Source: an uncultured Pseudomonadota bacterium
GTDB lineage: Bacteria; Myxococcota_A; UBA796; JAFGLY01
Assembly (NCBI GenBank): GCA_937912125.1
Contig: CALDOK010000408.1
Coordinates: 1-48,275 of the forward strand
DNA length: 48,275 nucleotides
Direction: 5' to 3'
Shown: piece by piece, positions 1-7,783 of the stretch
Numbering within the stretch: position 1 is the first letter of the stretch
Layout: every line of letters starts with the position of its first letter
Notes under the pieces: model-generated
What the model was told of the DNA's origin: nothing
Databases searched by the model: none
Seen by the model: the letters and a program-made list of their open reading frames with translations, nothing else
Program-made: the position numbers and the translations under genes

Positions 1-461
1 TCGGCCACCGTGATGTTCGTGCCCACCAGGTTGATGATCTCGGTGGTGACGTAGCCGCCGTCGATGATCACGGCGTCGCGGTCGCCGCTGACGGAGCGCA
101 GCACCACGTCGTCGACGTCCAACCACAGATAGCTCCCGTCCAGGTGGTAGGTGCCGTCCTCGAGCAGGATGACGTCGCCCGGCTCGGCGGTGTTGACCGC
201 GTAGGTCAGCCCGCCCACGTCCCCCGAAGCGATGAGCACCTCGTTGCCGGTGGAGGCCTCGAGGGCCGGGCAGCCCACCGGTGGCTCTGGCCCGACGTCG
301 GTGTCGGTGTCGGTGTCGGTATCGGTGTCGGTGTCGGTGTCGGTGTCGGCCTCATCGGGCACGCACAGGTCGTCCTCGAGGTGGGTGCCTGGTCCGCACT
401 CGGGGCCGGGGCAGCCGGTGGACAGGGCAAGAACGGGAAGGCAGAGGAGGAACAGACGCAC
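1..461 (-). CDS. Secreted beta-helix lipoprotein, 3' end cut by window edge
   Basis: Partial gene. The GTG start at 461 is preceded by a GGAG ribosome site, and the frame stays open to base 1, so the C-terminal part lies outside. The protein begins with a signal peptide ending in a lipobox (LSTGC), then a short module with two cysteines (ECGPGTHLEDDLCVPDE), then an Asp-Thr linker encoded by 6-base repeats at about 297-348, then the first turns of a fold that matches the neighbour at 6063-7478 almost residue for residue (for example the EPGDVILLEDGTY-like and YVTTEIIN segments). By that similarity it is probably a parallel beta-helix protein of the pectate lyase/chondroitinase-B type, anchored in the outer membrane. 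I see no catalytic residues in the visible part, so binding rather than cleavage is possible. It is a paralogue of the gene at 6063, including its promoter region. Fold is inference from the paralogue; the lipoprotein call is direct. Confidence 0.8.
   Translation of the reverse strand, partial: MRLFLLCLPVLALSTGCPGPECGPGTHLEDDLCVPDEADTDTDTDTDTDTDTDTDVGPEPPVGCPALEASTGNEVLIASGDVGGLTYAVNTAEPGDVILLEDGTYHLDGSYLWLDVDDVVLRSVSGDRDAVIIDGGYVTTEIINLVGTNITVA
297..348 (-). repeat. Six-base tandem repeat coding an Asp-Thr linker
   Basis: About nine near-perfect copies of the plus-strand unit GTCGGT (one GTATCGGT variant) encode alternating Asp-Thr on the minus strand. The unit is a multiple of three, so gain or loss of copies would change linker length without breaking the frame. 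Confidence 0.8.
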
Positions 462-486
462 GGAGACTCCGAGGCAGAGGCAAGGT

Positions 487-501
487 CCGGGATGATACCA
501 G
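487..501 (-). promoter_or_regulatory. Putative extended -10 promoter of the beta-helix gene at 461
   Basis: On the minus strand this reads CTGGTATCATCCCGG, containing TGG-TATCAT, a good extended -10 element. The same 15 bases occur at 7503-7517 before the paralogous gene at 7478, with nearly the same distance to the start codon. No convincing -35 is visible. It lies in the only gap (462-524) of this lipoprotein cluster. Confidence 0.5.
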
Positions 502-524
502 GGATCGCGCCAGGAGATCCCTGA

Positions 525-1952
525 TCAAGGTTCCACATCGAGCAGGACGACAGCGCTCCAGCCAGCCAGATCCACGACGCTCACCTGCTCATAGGACAGG
601 CTGCCGTCGTTGGTCCCGGCCCGGTTCACGGGCCCGCCCCCCGACGGCAGCACCCGCCACGCGGGCGCCTCCAGGGTCACGGTCACCGCGCTGTCGCTGG
701 GATTGACCAGCACCTGGCCGCGTTCGAAGCGGCGCCGGTACACACCGCTCCAGGCCAGGGTGGAGATGTCGTTGCCCGTGGCCGACTCGGTGGGCGCGCC
801 CAGGTCGATGTCCCACTCGGGGTGCCAGGTGAAGCTGTGGGAGCTGAAGTAGGTCACGTAGGTGCGCCGGTTCTTCACCAGCAAGTAGCTGCCCAGGTAG
901 CGCATGCGCGTCTCGACGTCGTCGTCGCTCGGGTAGGACTGCAGGATGATGATGCCGTCCCCCATCTCGAGCACGTGGTTGGCCACCAGCACCCAGTCCC
1001 CCTCGTTTCGGGTGTGGAAGGCACCCTCGACCATGCCGCCGGTGGAGGTGGTGAAGTAGTCGGTGGGGTCCCAGCTCGTGGTGTGGTTGCCCACGTTGGG
1101 CAGGCAGGCGTAGCCGTGGGCTTCATAGTGGGCGCAGATCTCGGACATGAAGGCGTTGTAGGCCTGGGGCCAGGTCAGGCCGCCCAGCTCGTCGAAGCTG
1201 CTCAGGGCGCCGGTGCCGGTGAAGCGCGCATCCCCGGTCATGGTCTCGCCGTCGTAGGTCCCCCCCAGGGCCTCGCTGTTGAGCAGCCCGGTGGAGCAGG
1301 AGTCCAGGAACACCCCGTCGTACTCCCCGGCCTCGATCTGCTCGAGGACCGACGACTTCCAGTACGCGATGAGCTCGGTGTTGGTGATGTTCATCAAGTA
1401 CTTGCCGTCGTTGGCCGAGCGCACCCGCTCGCCATCGGCGTTGTGCCAGAACCAGTCCTCATGCTCGGTGACGTACTCGAAGTCGTTGCCCCAGCTGCTC
1501 CCATCGATGATCAAGGCGTGGTCGGGGTTCTGCTGCCAGAGGCACAGGTGGTAGTGCAGCACCAGGAAGTCTTCGTTGTACGCCCGGATCTCGTCGGACT
1601 GGGAGACGAAGATCTTCTGGGTGCCCAGGAACTTCTCGGCCATGACCTGGGCCTGCTCGTCGGTGTAGGGCCAGAACTGATCCCCGAACACACCGATACG
1701 ATCCCAGGCCTCGGGGAACTCCCGACGCCGGGGGAGCCCGGTGTCGGTGTCGGCATCGCTGTCGGCATCGCTGTCGGCATCCGAGTCGCTGTCGGCGTCC
1801 GCATCCGCGTCGGTGTCGGTGTCGGCGTCGCTGTCGGCGTCGGTGTCCGCCTCGTCGGGCACGCAGAGCCCATTCTCGAGGTGGGTGCCCGTGCCGCAGG
1901 CCGTGGTGTCGCAGGCGGTGAGGAAACCAAGGGCCAAAAGGATCAGGGACAC
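525..1952 (-). CDS. Lipoprotein with glycoside-hydrolase-like (GHL15/GH114-type) domain
   Basis: 475 residues. I chose the GTG at 1952 because GAGGAGG sits just upstream and the signal peptide starts there; it overlaps the upstream gene by 10 bases, which suggests translational coupling. Signal peptide with lipobox FLTAC (Cys14), a two-cysteine module (ACGTGTHLENGLCVPDE), then an acidic Asp-Ala/Ser/Thr linker at about 36-71. Residues 80-390 look like the putative TIM-barrel glycosidase family GHL15: a 'YDGVFLDS' strand places a candidate catalytic Asp at 217, and a GGMVEG strand places a Glu near 309. A small beta domain follows (about 400-475). Likely outer-membrane or surface polysaccharide hydrolase; the substrate cannot be told. 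Family assignment is from motif memory, so moderately sure; the lipoprotein nature and operon position are clear. Confidence 0.75.
   Translation of the reverse strand: MSLILLALGFLTACDTTACGTGTHLENGLCVPDEADTDADSDADTDTDADADADSDSDADSDADSDADTDTGLPRRREFPEAWDRIGVFGDQFWPYTDEQAQVMAEKFLGTQKIFVSQSDEIRAYNEDFLVLHYHLCLWQQNPDHALIIDGSSWGNDFEYVTEHEDWFWHNADGERVRSANDGKYLMNITNTELIAYWKSSVLEQIEAGEYDGVFLDSCSTGLLNSEALGGTYDGETMTGDARFTGTGALSSFDELGGLTWPQAYNAFMSEICAHYEAHGYACLPNVGNHTTSWDPTDYFTTSTGGMVEGAFHTRNEGDWVLVANHVLEMGDGIIILQSYPSDDDVETRMRYLGSYLLVKNRRTYVTYFSSHSFTWHPEWDIDLGAPTESATGNDISTLAWSGVYRRRFERGQVLVNPSDSAVTVTLEAPAWRVLPSGGGPVNRAGTNDGSLSYEQVSVVDLAGWSAVVLLDVEP
1741..1850 (-). repeat. Imperfect six-base repeats coding an Asp-(Ala/Ser/Thr) linker
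   Basis: Plus-strand units GTCGGT, GTCGGC, ATCGCT and similar alternate over roughly 110 bases and encode the acidic linker of the gene at 525-1952. It is more degenerate than the linker repeats at 297 and 7278. Confidence 0.75.
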
Positions 1953-3889
1953 AGGCCCTCCTCGATGGTGAAGCTGTTGTTGTCTTCCTTGCACTCCAGG
2001 ACCCCGGCGGGGCTGTCTACCGCGACGGTGATCACACCGTCCGGAAGATCCATGGGGTCGAGCCGGAACAGCAGCGTGTCGCTGGCCTGGCCCGACTCCA
2101 CCGCCAGGCCGGTCTGCTCGGTCGCCACAAGAACGCCCGTGACCGTCTGGCCCGCATACACGGACACGGAGATGTTGGCCGGGACCTCACCCGGCCCGGC
2201 GTTGCCAAGCTGCACCGCCACCTGCAGCACGCCCTGGTCACACTCCAGGGTGCAGACGTCCACCACCACGGGCACCGCGTCGGGCGCCGCGGAGCCGAAG
2301 GCCAGCATGACGTCTCCTGAGCGGAAGTTGTTGTGGTCGGGCCAGTTCACAGCGGGCGTCGCTGGAATGCTCAGATCATCGTTGATGTTGACGATGTTGT
2401 AGCTGGCCTGGTTCCACACCTGCCGACCGGTCATCCAGCCGTGGTCCTGATCGCCGATGACCACCAGGCCGTAGCGATCCGAGACCACGATCTCCACCTC
2501 GCCGTCGCCGTCCACGTCCACGATGATGGGGCACTCGTTGACGGTGCCTGAGGTGTGGCTGGTCTCCTGCATGCGCACGGTGCCGTCCACACCCGCGTAG
2601 ATCCATAGGTTGGTCTCGTCGGCGTAGACCACCTCGGCGTAGCCGTCTCCGTCGAAGTCGTACACCGAGGAGCCGGTGGCCGAGCTGGAGTGGTCCTGGG
2701 TCCACTGGTACCAGAGCACCGAGCCGTCCACCTCGAAGACGTAGTAGACGTCGTACGAGGCGATGCCGATCTCCGGGGCGCCGTCGCCGTCGTAGTCGGC
2801 GATGGTGGCGGGCCCACCGTAGCCGCCATCGGGCAGCTGCCACTGCTGGGCCAGGAAGCAGTCGTGCTCGAAGATGCGCACCCACCCGTTGCCGGTGACC
2901 ACGAACTCCCCCAGCCCGTCGCCGTCCAGGTCCGCCGCGGCGGGGTAGCCGTCGGCGAAGCCGGTGCTGCAGAGGGTCTGTGCGTTGGGGTCGTACAAGG
3001 CATCGCCCGCCACCACCTCCTGGACTCCATCCATGTCCAGATCGATGGCGAAGCTGTGGTAGCCGGCGTTGAGGTAGGTGGGGTAGTGCCCCGACCCGTG
3101 CTCGCCCTCACCCAGCAGGGTGCCGCTGGCCGCGTCGAAGATGAAGCGGCCCAGGATCAGCTCCGGGCTGCCGTCGCCCTCGAGGTCGGCGAAGGCGGGC
3201 GCGTTGCCCCCGCAGTAGAGCACCGCCTCGGTGTTGACCCAGCGCAGGTGGCCCAGGCTGTCGTACAGGGCAGCGTAGCAGCCCAGACGATCGCTGCCGT
3301 AGCCCGCCTCGGTCTGCACGGTGGTGGCGATCTCCGCCGCCCCGTCGGCGTCCACGTCGCCCAGGGCGGCCGCGGCGATCCCCAGAGGCTGGTAGAGCAC
3401 ACCGCCGTAGAGCTCGAGCTCGGTGCTCCAGTGCACGGAGAAACCATCACCCGAGATGGCCCGCAGCACACCCCGGTAGATGCCGTCACGGGTGTAGTGG
3501 GTCACCAAGACGATGTCGGGGGTGTCGGCGCTGTCCACATCCCCGTCGCCGTCGTCGTCGGTCAACTGGCCCGTCACCGGCGTGACCACGGCCTGGGAGT
3601 AGTCGAAGTGCTCGGCATACGCGCTCATCCACCACTCGACCACCGGCGTGAAGGTGCCGGTCTGCGCCTCCCAGATGCAGGTCTCGTCCACCGCGGTCTC
3701 ACCGTCGGGCCAGGGACCGTCGCCACAGGCCAGCGGCACATCGCTGTCCATGGGCATGGAGTCCACAGGCTCGGAGTCCAGGAAGGGCTCGCTGTCCGGG
3801 GGGACGGGGTCCGGCAGCTCGATGATGTTCACACCGTAGTCGTTGCAGCCGAAGCCCAGCAATACCGTGACGCAGAGCGCGCGCTTCAT
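1943..3889 (-). CDS. FG-GAP/VCBS repeat lipoprotein with C-terminal CARDB-like domain
   Basis: 648 residues, ATG at 3889 overlapping the upstream stop (ATGA). Lipobox LLGFGC puts the lipid on Cys15, followed by a Pro/Asp/Ser linker (PDSEPFLDSEPVDSMP). Residues 90-500 contain repeated 'D.DGDG..E.' segments (DDDGDGDVDSADTPDIV, ADLEGDGSPELILG, ADYDGDGAPEIGIA, YDFDGDGYAEVVYA, VDVDGDGEVEIVVS), the calcium-binding loops of FG-GAP/VCBS propeller blades. After them comes the WNQASYNIVNINDDLSIP...NNFRSGD segment often found between such propellers and Ig-like domains, then a CARDB-type beta-sandwich (about 535-648) with cysteines and 'ECKEDNNS'. Probably a surface adhesion or calcium-stabilised binding protein; no enzyme motif seen. 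Third gene of the overlapping lipoprotein operon. Confidence 0.85.
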   Translation of the reverse strand: MKRALCVTVLLGFGCNDYGVNIIELPDPVPPDSEPFLDSEPVDSMPMDSDVPLACGDGPWPDGETAVDETCIWEAQTGTFTPVVEWWMSAYAEHFDYSQAVVTPVTGQLTDDDGDGDVDSADTPDIVLVTHYTRDGIYRGVLRAISGDGFSVHWSTELELYGGVLYQPLGIAAAALGDVDADGAAEIATTVQTEAGYGSDRLGCYAALYDSLGHLRWVNTEAVLYCGGNAPAFADLEGDGSPELILGRFIFDAASGTLLGEGEHGSGHYPTYLNAGYHSFAIDLDMDGVQEVVAGDALYDPNAQTLCSTGFADGYPAAADLDGDGLGEFVVTGNGWVRIFEHDCFLAQQWQLPDGGYGGPATIADYDGDGAPEIGIASYDVYYVFEVDGSVLWYQWTQDHSSSATGSSVYDFDGDGYAEVVYADETNLWIYAGVDGTVRMQETSHTSGTVNECPIIVDVDGDGEVEIVVSDRYGLVVIGDQDHGWMTGRQVWNQASYNIVNINDDLSIPATPAVNWPDHNNFRSGDVMLAFGSAAPDAVPVVVDVCTLECDQGVLQVAVQLGNAGPGEVPANISVSVYAGQTVTGVLVATEQTGLAVESGQASDTLLFRLDPMDLPDGVITVAVDSPAGVLECKEDNNSFTIEEGLCP

Positions 3890-6066
3890 GGCCTGCTCCC
3901 CAGCACCAGGTAGGCCGCGCCAGCACCGCCGGTCACCGACGCATCCCGGGCGCCGATCAGGAGGTCGGGGATCCCGTCTCCGTCTGTGTCGCCGGGCCCA
4001 GCCAGGGAGCTGCCCAGCTGATCGCCCTCGCCCTCGCCCGTGAACACCACCCCACCCCCACGCTCCAGATCGATGTTGCCGGTGATCGGCCCGTACAGCA
4101 GCCAGGCGCGGCCCTCATCCACCTGCTCGCCGTCGTAGTAGCGGGCCCCGAGCAGCAGCTCGTCGAAGCCGTCGCCGTCCACGTCACCCACACCCTCGAC
4201 CTCGTACAGGGTGCTCCCCACGGCCGGGCCGATGATGCGAGCCGCCAGCACCTCCGTCGCGAGCTGGTCGCCGTGCAGCGTCTCAGTGAACACATACACC
4301 GCGCCCGCTCCATCGCGGAGGTAGTCCGCCCCGTAGGCTCCCACAGCCAGGTCGGTCAAGCCGTCGCCGGTCAGGTCCGCCGTGCCCGCCATGTCGTAGC
4401 CGAACCCGTCGCCGACGTACTCACCGAACACCCTCGCGTCGTGGCCGGGCGCGTCGCCCTGAACAGGACCTCGGTAGATGTAGACCGATCCGGCGTCTTC
4501 GAAGTCGCCGTCGTCCTGCGGACACCCCACCAGGACCTCTGCCAGCCCGTCACCGTCCTGGTCGCCGCTCAGGGTGACCTCCCAGCCGAACTGGTCGCCG
4601 TAGCCGGTGGGCTCGAGCACCGCGTCAGCGCCCAGCAATCCTTGGGTCCCGGTGGCGGGACCGTAGACCAGATAGGCCGTGCCTGCCTCCTGGCCCGCGA
4701 CATCCCGGCCGTAGGCCCCGATGACGATCTCGCTCAGGCCATCGCCGTTGACGTCGTGGCCGCCGCCGACGCTATAGCCCGCACGATCACCCGCCGCGCC
4801 ACCGGTGAGGAAGCCGTCCGCGCCCGCCAGGTCCACGGCGCCCGTCACGGGGCCGAGCACCACATAGGCCGCGCCCGCGGAGACCCCGGTGGTGCCCTCG
4901 TAGTAGGCGCCCAGCACCACGTCGTCGAAGCCATCGCCGTTCAGATCCCCGGCGCCCTCGAGGCCAGTGCTGGCGCTGTCGCCAGCGGCCGCGCCCATGA
5001 GTATGGCGTGGGCATCCGCCAGATCCAGATCGGCGGTGACCGGGCCATAGACCACGTAGGCCGCGCCCGCGGTGCTGCCGCCGCTGTCCTCACCATAGGC
5101 GCCGATCCCCAGATCGGCCAGGCCGTCGCCGTTCAGATCCCCCAGCGCGGCGACCCGATGGCCGGCGCGATCGCCCTCGTCCACGCCCAGCAGGCGCCAC
5201 GCCACCCGCTCGATGTCCACGGGCGCCGAACCGTCACAGTCGTCGTCCACCAGATCGTCCTGCTCCACCGCCCCAGGATGGATGGCCGGGTCGCTGTCAT
5301 CACAGTCTTCACTGGTTTCATAGAGGTAGGGGTCCTCGCCGAAGCACAAGCAGGCGCCATCCCCCGCGTAGCCGTCGCCGTCTGCATCCCGGTACATCTC
5401 CTCGCAGCCCGCGGCCCCCTGGTCATTGGCGCTACCGTCACAGTCGTCATCGGCGTCGGTCCAGCAGCGCTCAGTGGCGTCGGGGTTGACCTCCGCGTCC
5501 TCGTCGTCACAGTCACCACCCTGGTGGGTGCGACCATCGGGCCGCACGCAGCCCGGCCAGCCCGTCGCGTCAGCGCCGTAGCCGTCGCCGTCGAGGTCGC
5601 GGTACCAGGTGACGGCGTCCACCGCGTTCTCGTCCACCCTCCCATCACAGTCATCGTCAACACCGTTGCAGATCTCATCGGCGCCGACGTGGACGCTGGG
5701 ATCGTAGTCGTTGCAGTCGCCGCGCTCGAGGGACCACCCGTCCAGGGGCCCGCAGTGCTGGATGCTGTAGGCGCTCATGCCGTAGTGGTCGCCGTCGCTG
5801 TCCACGAAGTACCACTCGCCGCCCGAGGCGTCATCGTCCACTTCACCGTCACAGTCGTCGTCCACGCCGTTGCACTGTTCGGGCGCCGCGGGGTGGATGG
5901 TGTCATCGTGATCGTCACAGTCTCCCTGGAGCACACCGAAGCCGTCGCGGTCCTGGTCGTTGCGGGCCGTGCACGCACACAGCAGCAGGAGCAGCGAACA
6001 GAGGCGCGCGGCCCTGAACGTCACAGCGCGCAGCTGTGATCCTCGACAGAGGCCGGTCCCGATCAT
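3886..6066 (-). CDS. MopC metal-binding motif and FG-GAP repeat lipoprotein
   Basis: 726 residues from the ATG at 6066, whose ATGA overlaps the upstream stop. A GTG at 6024 would give a shorter, more usual signal peptide; both keep the lipobox LLCAC (Cys32 with the long start). Four copies of the putative metal-binding motif (pattern DCDD.D....P.A.E.C.G.DDDCDG) fill about residues 45-280, separated by 'DSDGDHYG'/'DLDGDGYG' loops. From about 290 to the end come seven FG-GAP propeller blades marked by GDLNGDGLADLGIGAYG-type sequences alternating with 'AAYVVYGPVTGDLDL' strands, the integrin alpha-like arrangement. Predicted calcium-dependent surface protein of unknown ligand. No protease, sortase or carbohydrate-binding motif is visible. 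The repeat structure is seen directly; an adhesion role is inference. Confidence 0.87.
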   Translation of the reverse strand: MIGTGLCRGSQLRAVTFRAARLCSLLLLLCACTARNDQDRDGFGVLQGDCDDHDDTIHPAAPEQCNGVDDDCDGEVDDDASGGEWYFVDSDGDHYGMSAYSIQHCGPLDGWSLERGDCNDYDPSVHVGADEICNGVDDDCDGRVDENAVDAVTWYRDLDGDGYGADATGWPGCVRPDGRTHQGGDCDDEDAEVNPDATERCWTDADDDCDGSANDQGAAGCEEMYRDADGDGYAGDGACLCFGEDPYLYETSEDCDDSDPAIHPGAVEQDDLVDDDCDGSAPVDIERVAWRLLGVDEGDRAGHRVAALGDLNGDGLADLGIGAYGEDSGGSTAGAAYVVYGPVTADLDLADAHAILMGAAAGDSASTGLEGAGDLNGDGFDDVVLGAYYEGTTGVSAGAAYVVLGPVTGAVDLAGADGFLTGGAAGDRAGYSVGGGHDVNGDGLSEIVIGAYGRDVAGQEAGTAYLVYGPATGTQGLLGADAVLEPTGYGDQFGWEVTLSGDQDGDGLAEVLVGCPQDDGDFEDAGSVYIYRGPVQGDAPGHDARVFGEYVGDGFGYDMAGTADLTGDGLTDLAVGAYGADYLRDGAGAVYVFTETLHGDQLATEVLAARIIGPAVGSTLYEVEGVGDVDGDGFDELLLGARYYDGEQVDEGRAWLLYGPITGNIDLERGGGVVFTGEGEGDQLGSSLAGPGDTDGDGIPDLLIGARDASVTGGAGAAYLVLGSRP

Positions 6067-7478
6067 CGCTCGTCGGCTCCCACGTCGGGGGTTGCGTCCC
6101 GCAGATCGCCGTCCATGTCATGGGTCACTTCGCTGTCCCCGCCGATCGTCACACCCGCGTCCACGGCGCTGGCACCGGAGGCGAGGTGGAGGTCGCCCCC
6201 TGCCGCGTCCTCGAAGGGCGCGCTGCCGACGTCCGCGATGTTGCCCTCGGCGATCACAGCGGCGACGTTCCGCTCCCGCAGGTTGTGGGAGAGCAGGTTG
6301 TTGGCGATGTGGGCGCTGGTGCCAGCGTAGCGCCAGGACATGGAGGAGTACGGGGCCTCGCTGCTGTAGACCGAGTTGTGCAGCAGGCGGGAGAGGCAGG
6401 TGTTCTCGAGCTCGAAGCCAGAGTCGAAGCGCCCGGCCGAGGCATACAGATCAGGGCTGGTCACCACGACCGTGTTGTTGCGCACCGTGGTGTTGAAGTC
6501 ATCCGGGTGCGAGCCATCCTCGCAGTCGTACTCCGCCTCGAAGCCGCGGGTGTTCGCGCCGGTGGCGTTCATGCCCAGCCCGATGCCCCGCCAGACATCG
6601 ACGATGGTGTTGCGCTCGATGACGGTGTCGGCGTTTCCGTTCCACATGTGGATGCCGTGCTCCGGGGTCCCCGTCTCGCACCAGAAGCCCTCGATGTGGT
6701 TGTCGTAGATGTGCCAGCCGCGGGTGTTGTGGGCGTCGATGCCGCCGGTGTAGCAGCCGCTGACGACGTCGTTGACGTAGGGACGCCCGGCGTCGGTGAG
6801 CTCCTGCCAGGTGCAGGCGATCACGCCCTCGTCGGTGTAGTTGCCACCGCTCTGGTTGATCTTGATGGCGTGCTCGCCCGGATCGATGATCGCCACGTTG
6901 TAGATCAGCGCGCCGGTGGTGTCGTAGCCGCCGGCAGGCTGCACGTGCATGGCGCACAGGGTGGAACGGGTGACGGTGAGGTCGGCCACGGTGACGTTCG
7001 AGGCGGAGATATTGATGATCTCGGTGGTGACGTAGTTGCCATCGAGGACCACCGCGGATCGGTCGCCGCTGATGGAGCGCAGGACCACATCGTCCACGCC
7101 CAGCCACAGGTAGCTGCCGTTCAGGTTGTAGACGCCGTCCTCGAGCAAGATGACGTCGCCTGGCTGCGCGCTGTCCACAGCGGTGCGCAGGGCCGAGGCG
7201 TCGCCCGTGGGGATCACCACCTCGACACCTACGGAGGGCGCCAGGGCCGGGCAGCCGATGGGGGGCTGGGGGCCCAGGTCGGTGTCCGAGTCCGAGTCGG
7301 TGTCCGAGTCGGTGTCCGAGTCGGTGTCCGAGTCGGTGTCCGAGTCGGTGTCCGTGTCCCCCTCGGGCTGGTCGGGCACGCACAGGCCATCCTCGAGGTG
7401 GGTTCCAGGTCCGCACTCTGGCCCCGGGCAGCCGGTGGTCAGGGCGAGGGCAGGAACGCAGAGCAGCAGGCTGCGCAT
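6063..7478 (-). CDS. Right-handed parallel beta-helix lipoprotein
   Basis: 471 residues. Start is the ATG at 7478, preceded by GGGAG; the longer reading frame upstream lacks a signal peptide. Signal peptide with lipobox LTTGC, two-cysteine module (ECGPGTHLEDGLCVPDQ), then a Ser/Thr-Asp linker made from a 12-base repeat. Residues 85-450 show right-handed beta-helix turns: 'PGDVILLEDGVY', 'VVLDGNYVTTEIINISASNVTVADLTV', 'NTRGWHIYDNHIEGF', 'NADTVIERNTIVDVWRGIGLG', 'FNTTVRNNTVVV', matching the parallel beta-helix repeat (PbH1) and chondroitinase-B/NosD style. It ends with a 'DMDGDLRDATPDVGADE' motif typical of beta-helix proteins of this sort. Enzyme activity (lyase or epimerase) is possible but not provable. 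First gene of a four-gene overlapping operon running to 525, and a paralogue of the gene at 1-461. Confidence 0.87.
   Translation of the reverse strand: MRSLLLCVPALALTTGCPGPECGPGTHLEDGLCVPDQPEGDTDTDSDTDSDTDSDTDSDTDSDSDTDLGPQPPIGCPALAPSVGVEVVIPTGDASALRTAVDSAQPGDVILLEDGVYNLNGSYLWLGVDDVVLRSISGDRSAVVLDGNYVTTEIINISASNVTVADLTVTRSTLCAMHVQPAGGYDTTGALIYNVAIIDPGEHAIKINQSGGNYTDEGVIACTWQELTDAGRPYVNDVVSGCYTGGIDAHNTRGWHIYDNHIEGFWCETGTPEHGIHMWNGNADTVIERNTIVDVWRGIGLGMNATGANTRGFEAEYDCEDGSHPDDFNTTVRNNTVVVTSPDLYASAGRFDSGFELENTCLSRLLHNSVYSSEAPYSSMSWRYAGTSAHIANNLLSHNLRERNVAAVIAEGNIADVGSAPFEDAAGGDLHLASGASAVDAGVTIGGDSEVTHDMDGDLRDATPDVGADER
7278..7357 (-). repeat. Twelve-base tandem repeat coding an Asp-Ser-Asp-Thr linker
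   Basis: The plus-strand unit GTGTCCGAGTCG is repeated almost perfectly about six times and codes (Asp-Thr-Asp-Ser)n in the gene at 6063-7478. It is in-frame and so could change length by slippage. Confidence 0.8.
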
Positions 7479-7502
7479 GGGACTCCCGAGGGGTGGCGAG
7501 AC

Positions 7503-7517
7503 CCGGGATGATACCAG
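7503..7517 (-). promoter_or_regulatory. Putative extended -10 promoter of the lipoprotein operon
   Basis: Minus-strand CTGGTATCATCCCGG, identical to 487-501, with TGG-TATCAT ending 29 bases before the ATG at 7478. It sits in the 7479-7783 gap (305 bases) between divergent genes. The rest of that gap holds no coding sequence I can support, and I could not identify a convincing promoter for the plus-strand gene at 7784. Confidence 0.5.
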
Positions 7518-7783
7518 GAATCGCGGGCGAAGTAGTCGGATCGAGGCCTCGCGGACCCCGAGAACACTGCTCTCCGGACGCCGAAAACCAGGGCCGACGG
7601 GCAGGCGTCTGTTCGAAAACGGACAAGCCCCAGGGCTGTCACCAACTGTCAAGGCGCAGGTCGTCTCTGGACGGGGTAGTAGAACGCCAATAATGCTTGC
7701 CTGGTCAAGATCTCTGGGCGCATCGCCCGATGCGGTGGAGACGAGGTCGGGCCCAAGGACGGTCGACAGGCCGGGAGGAAGTC

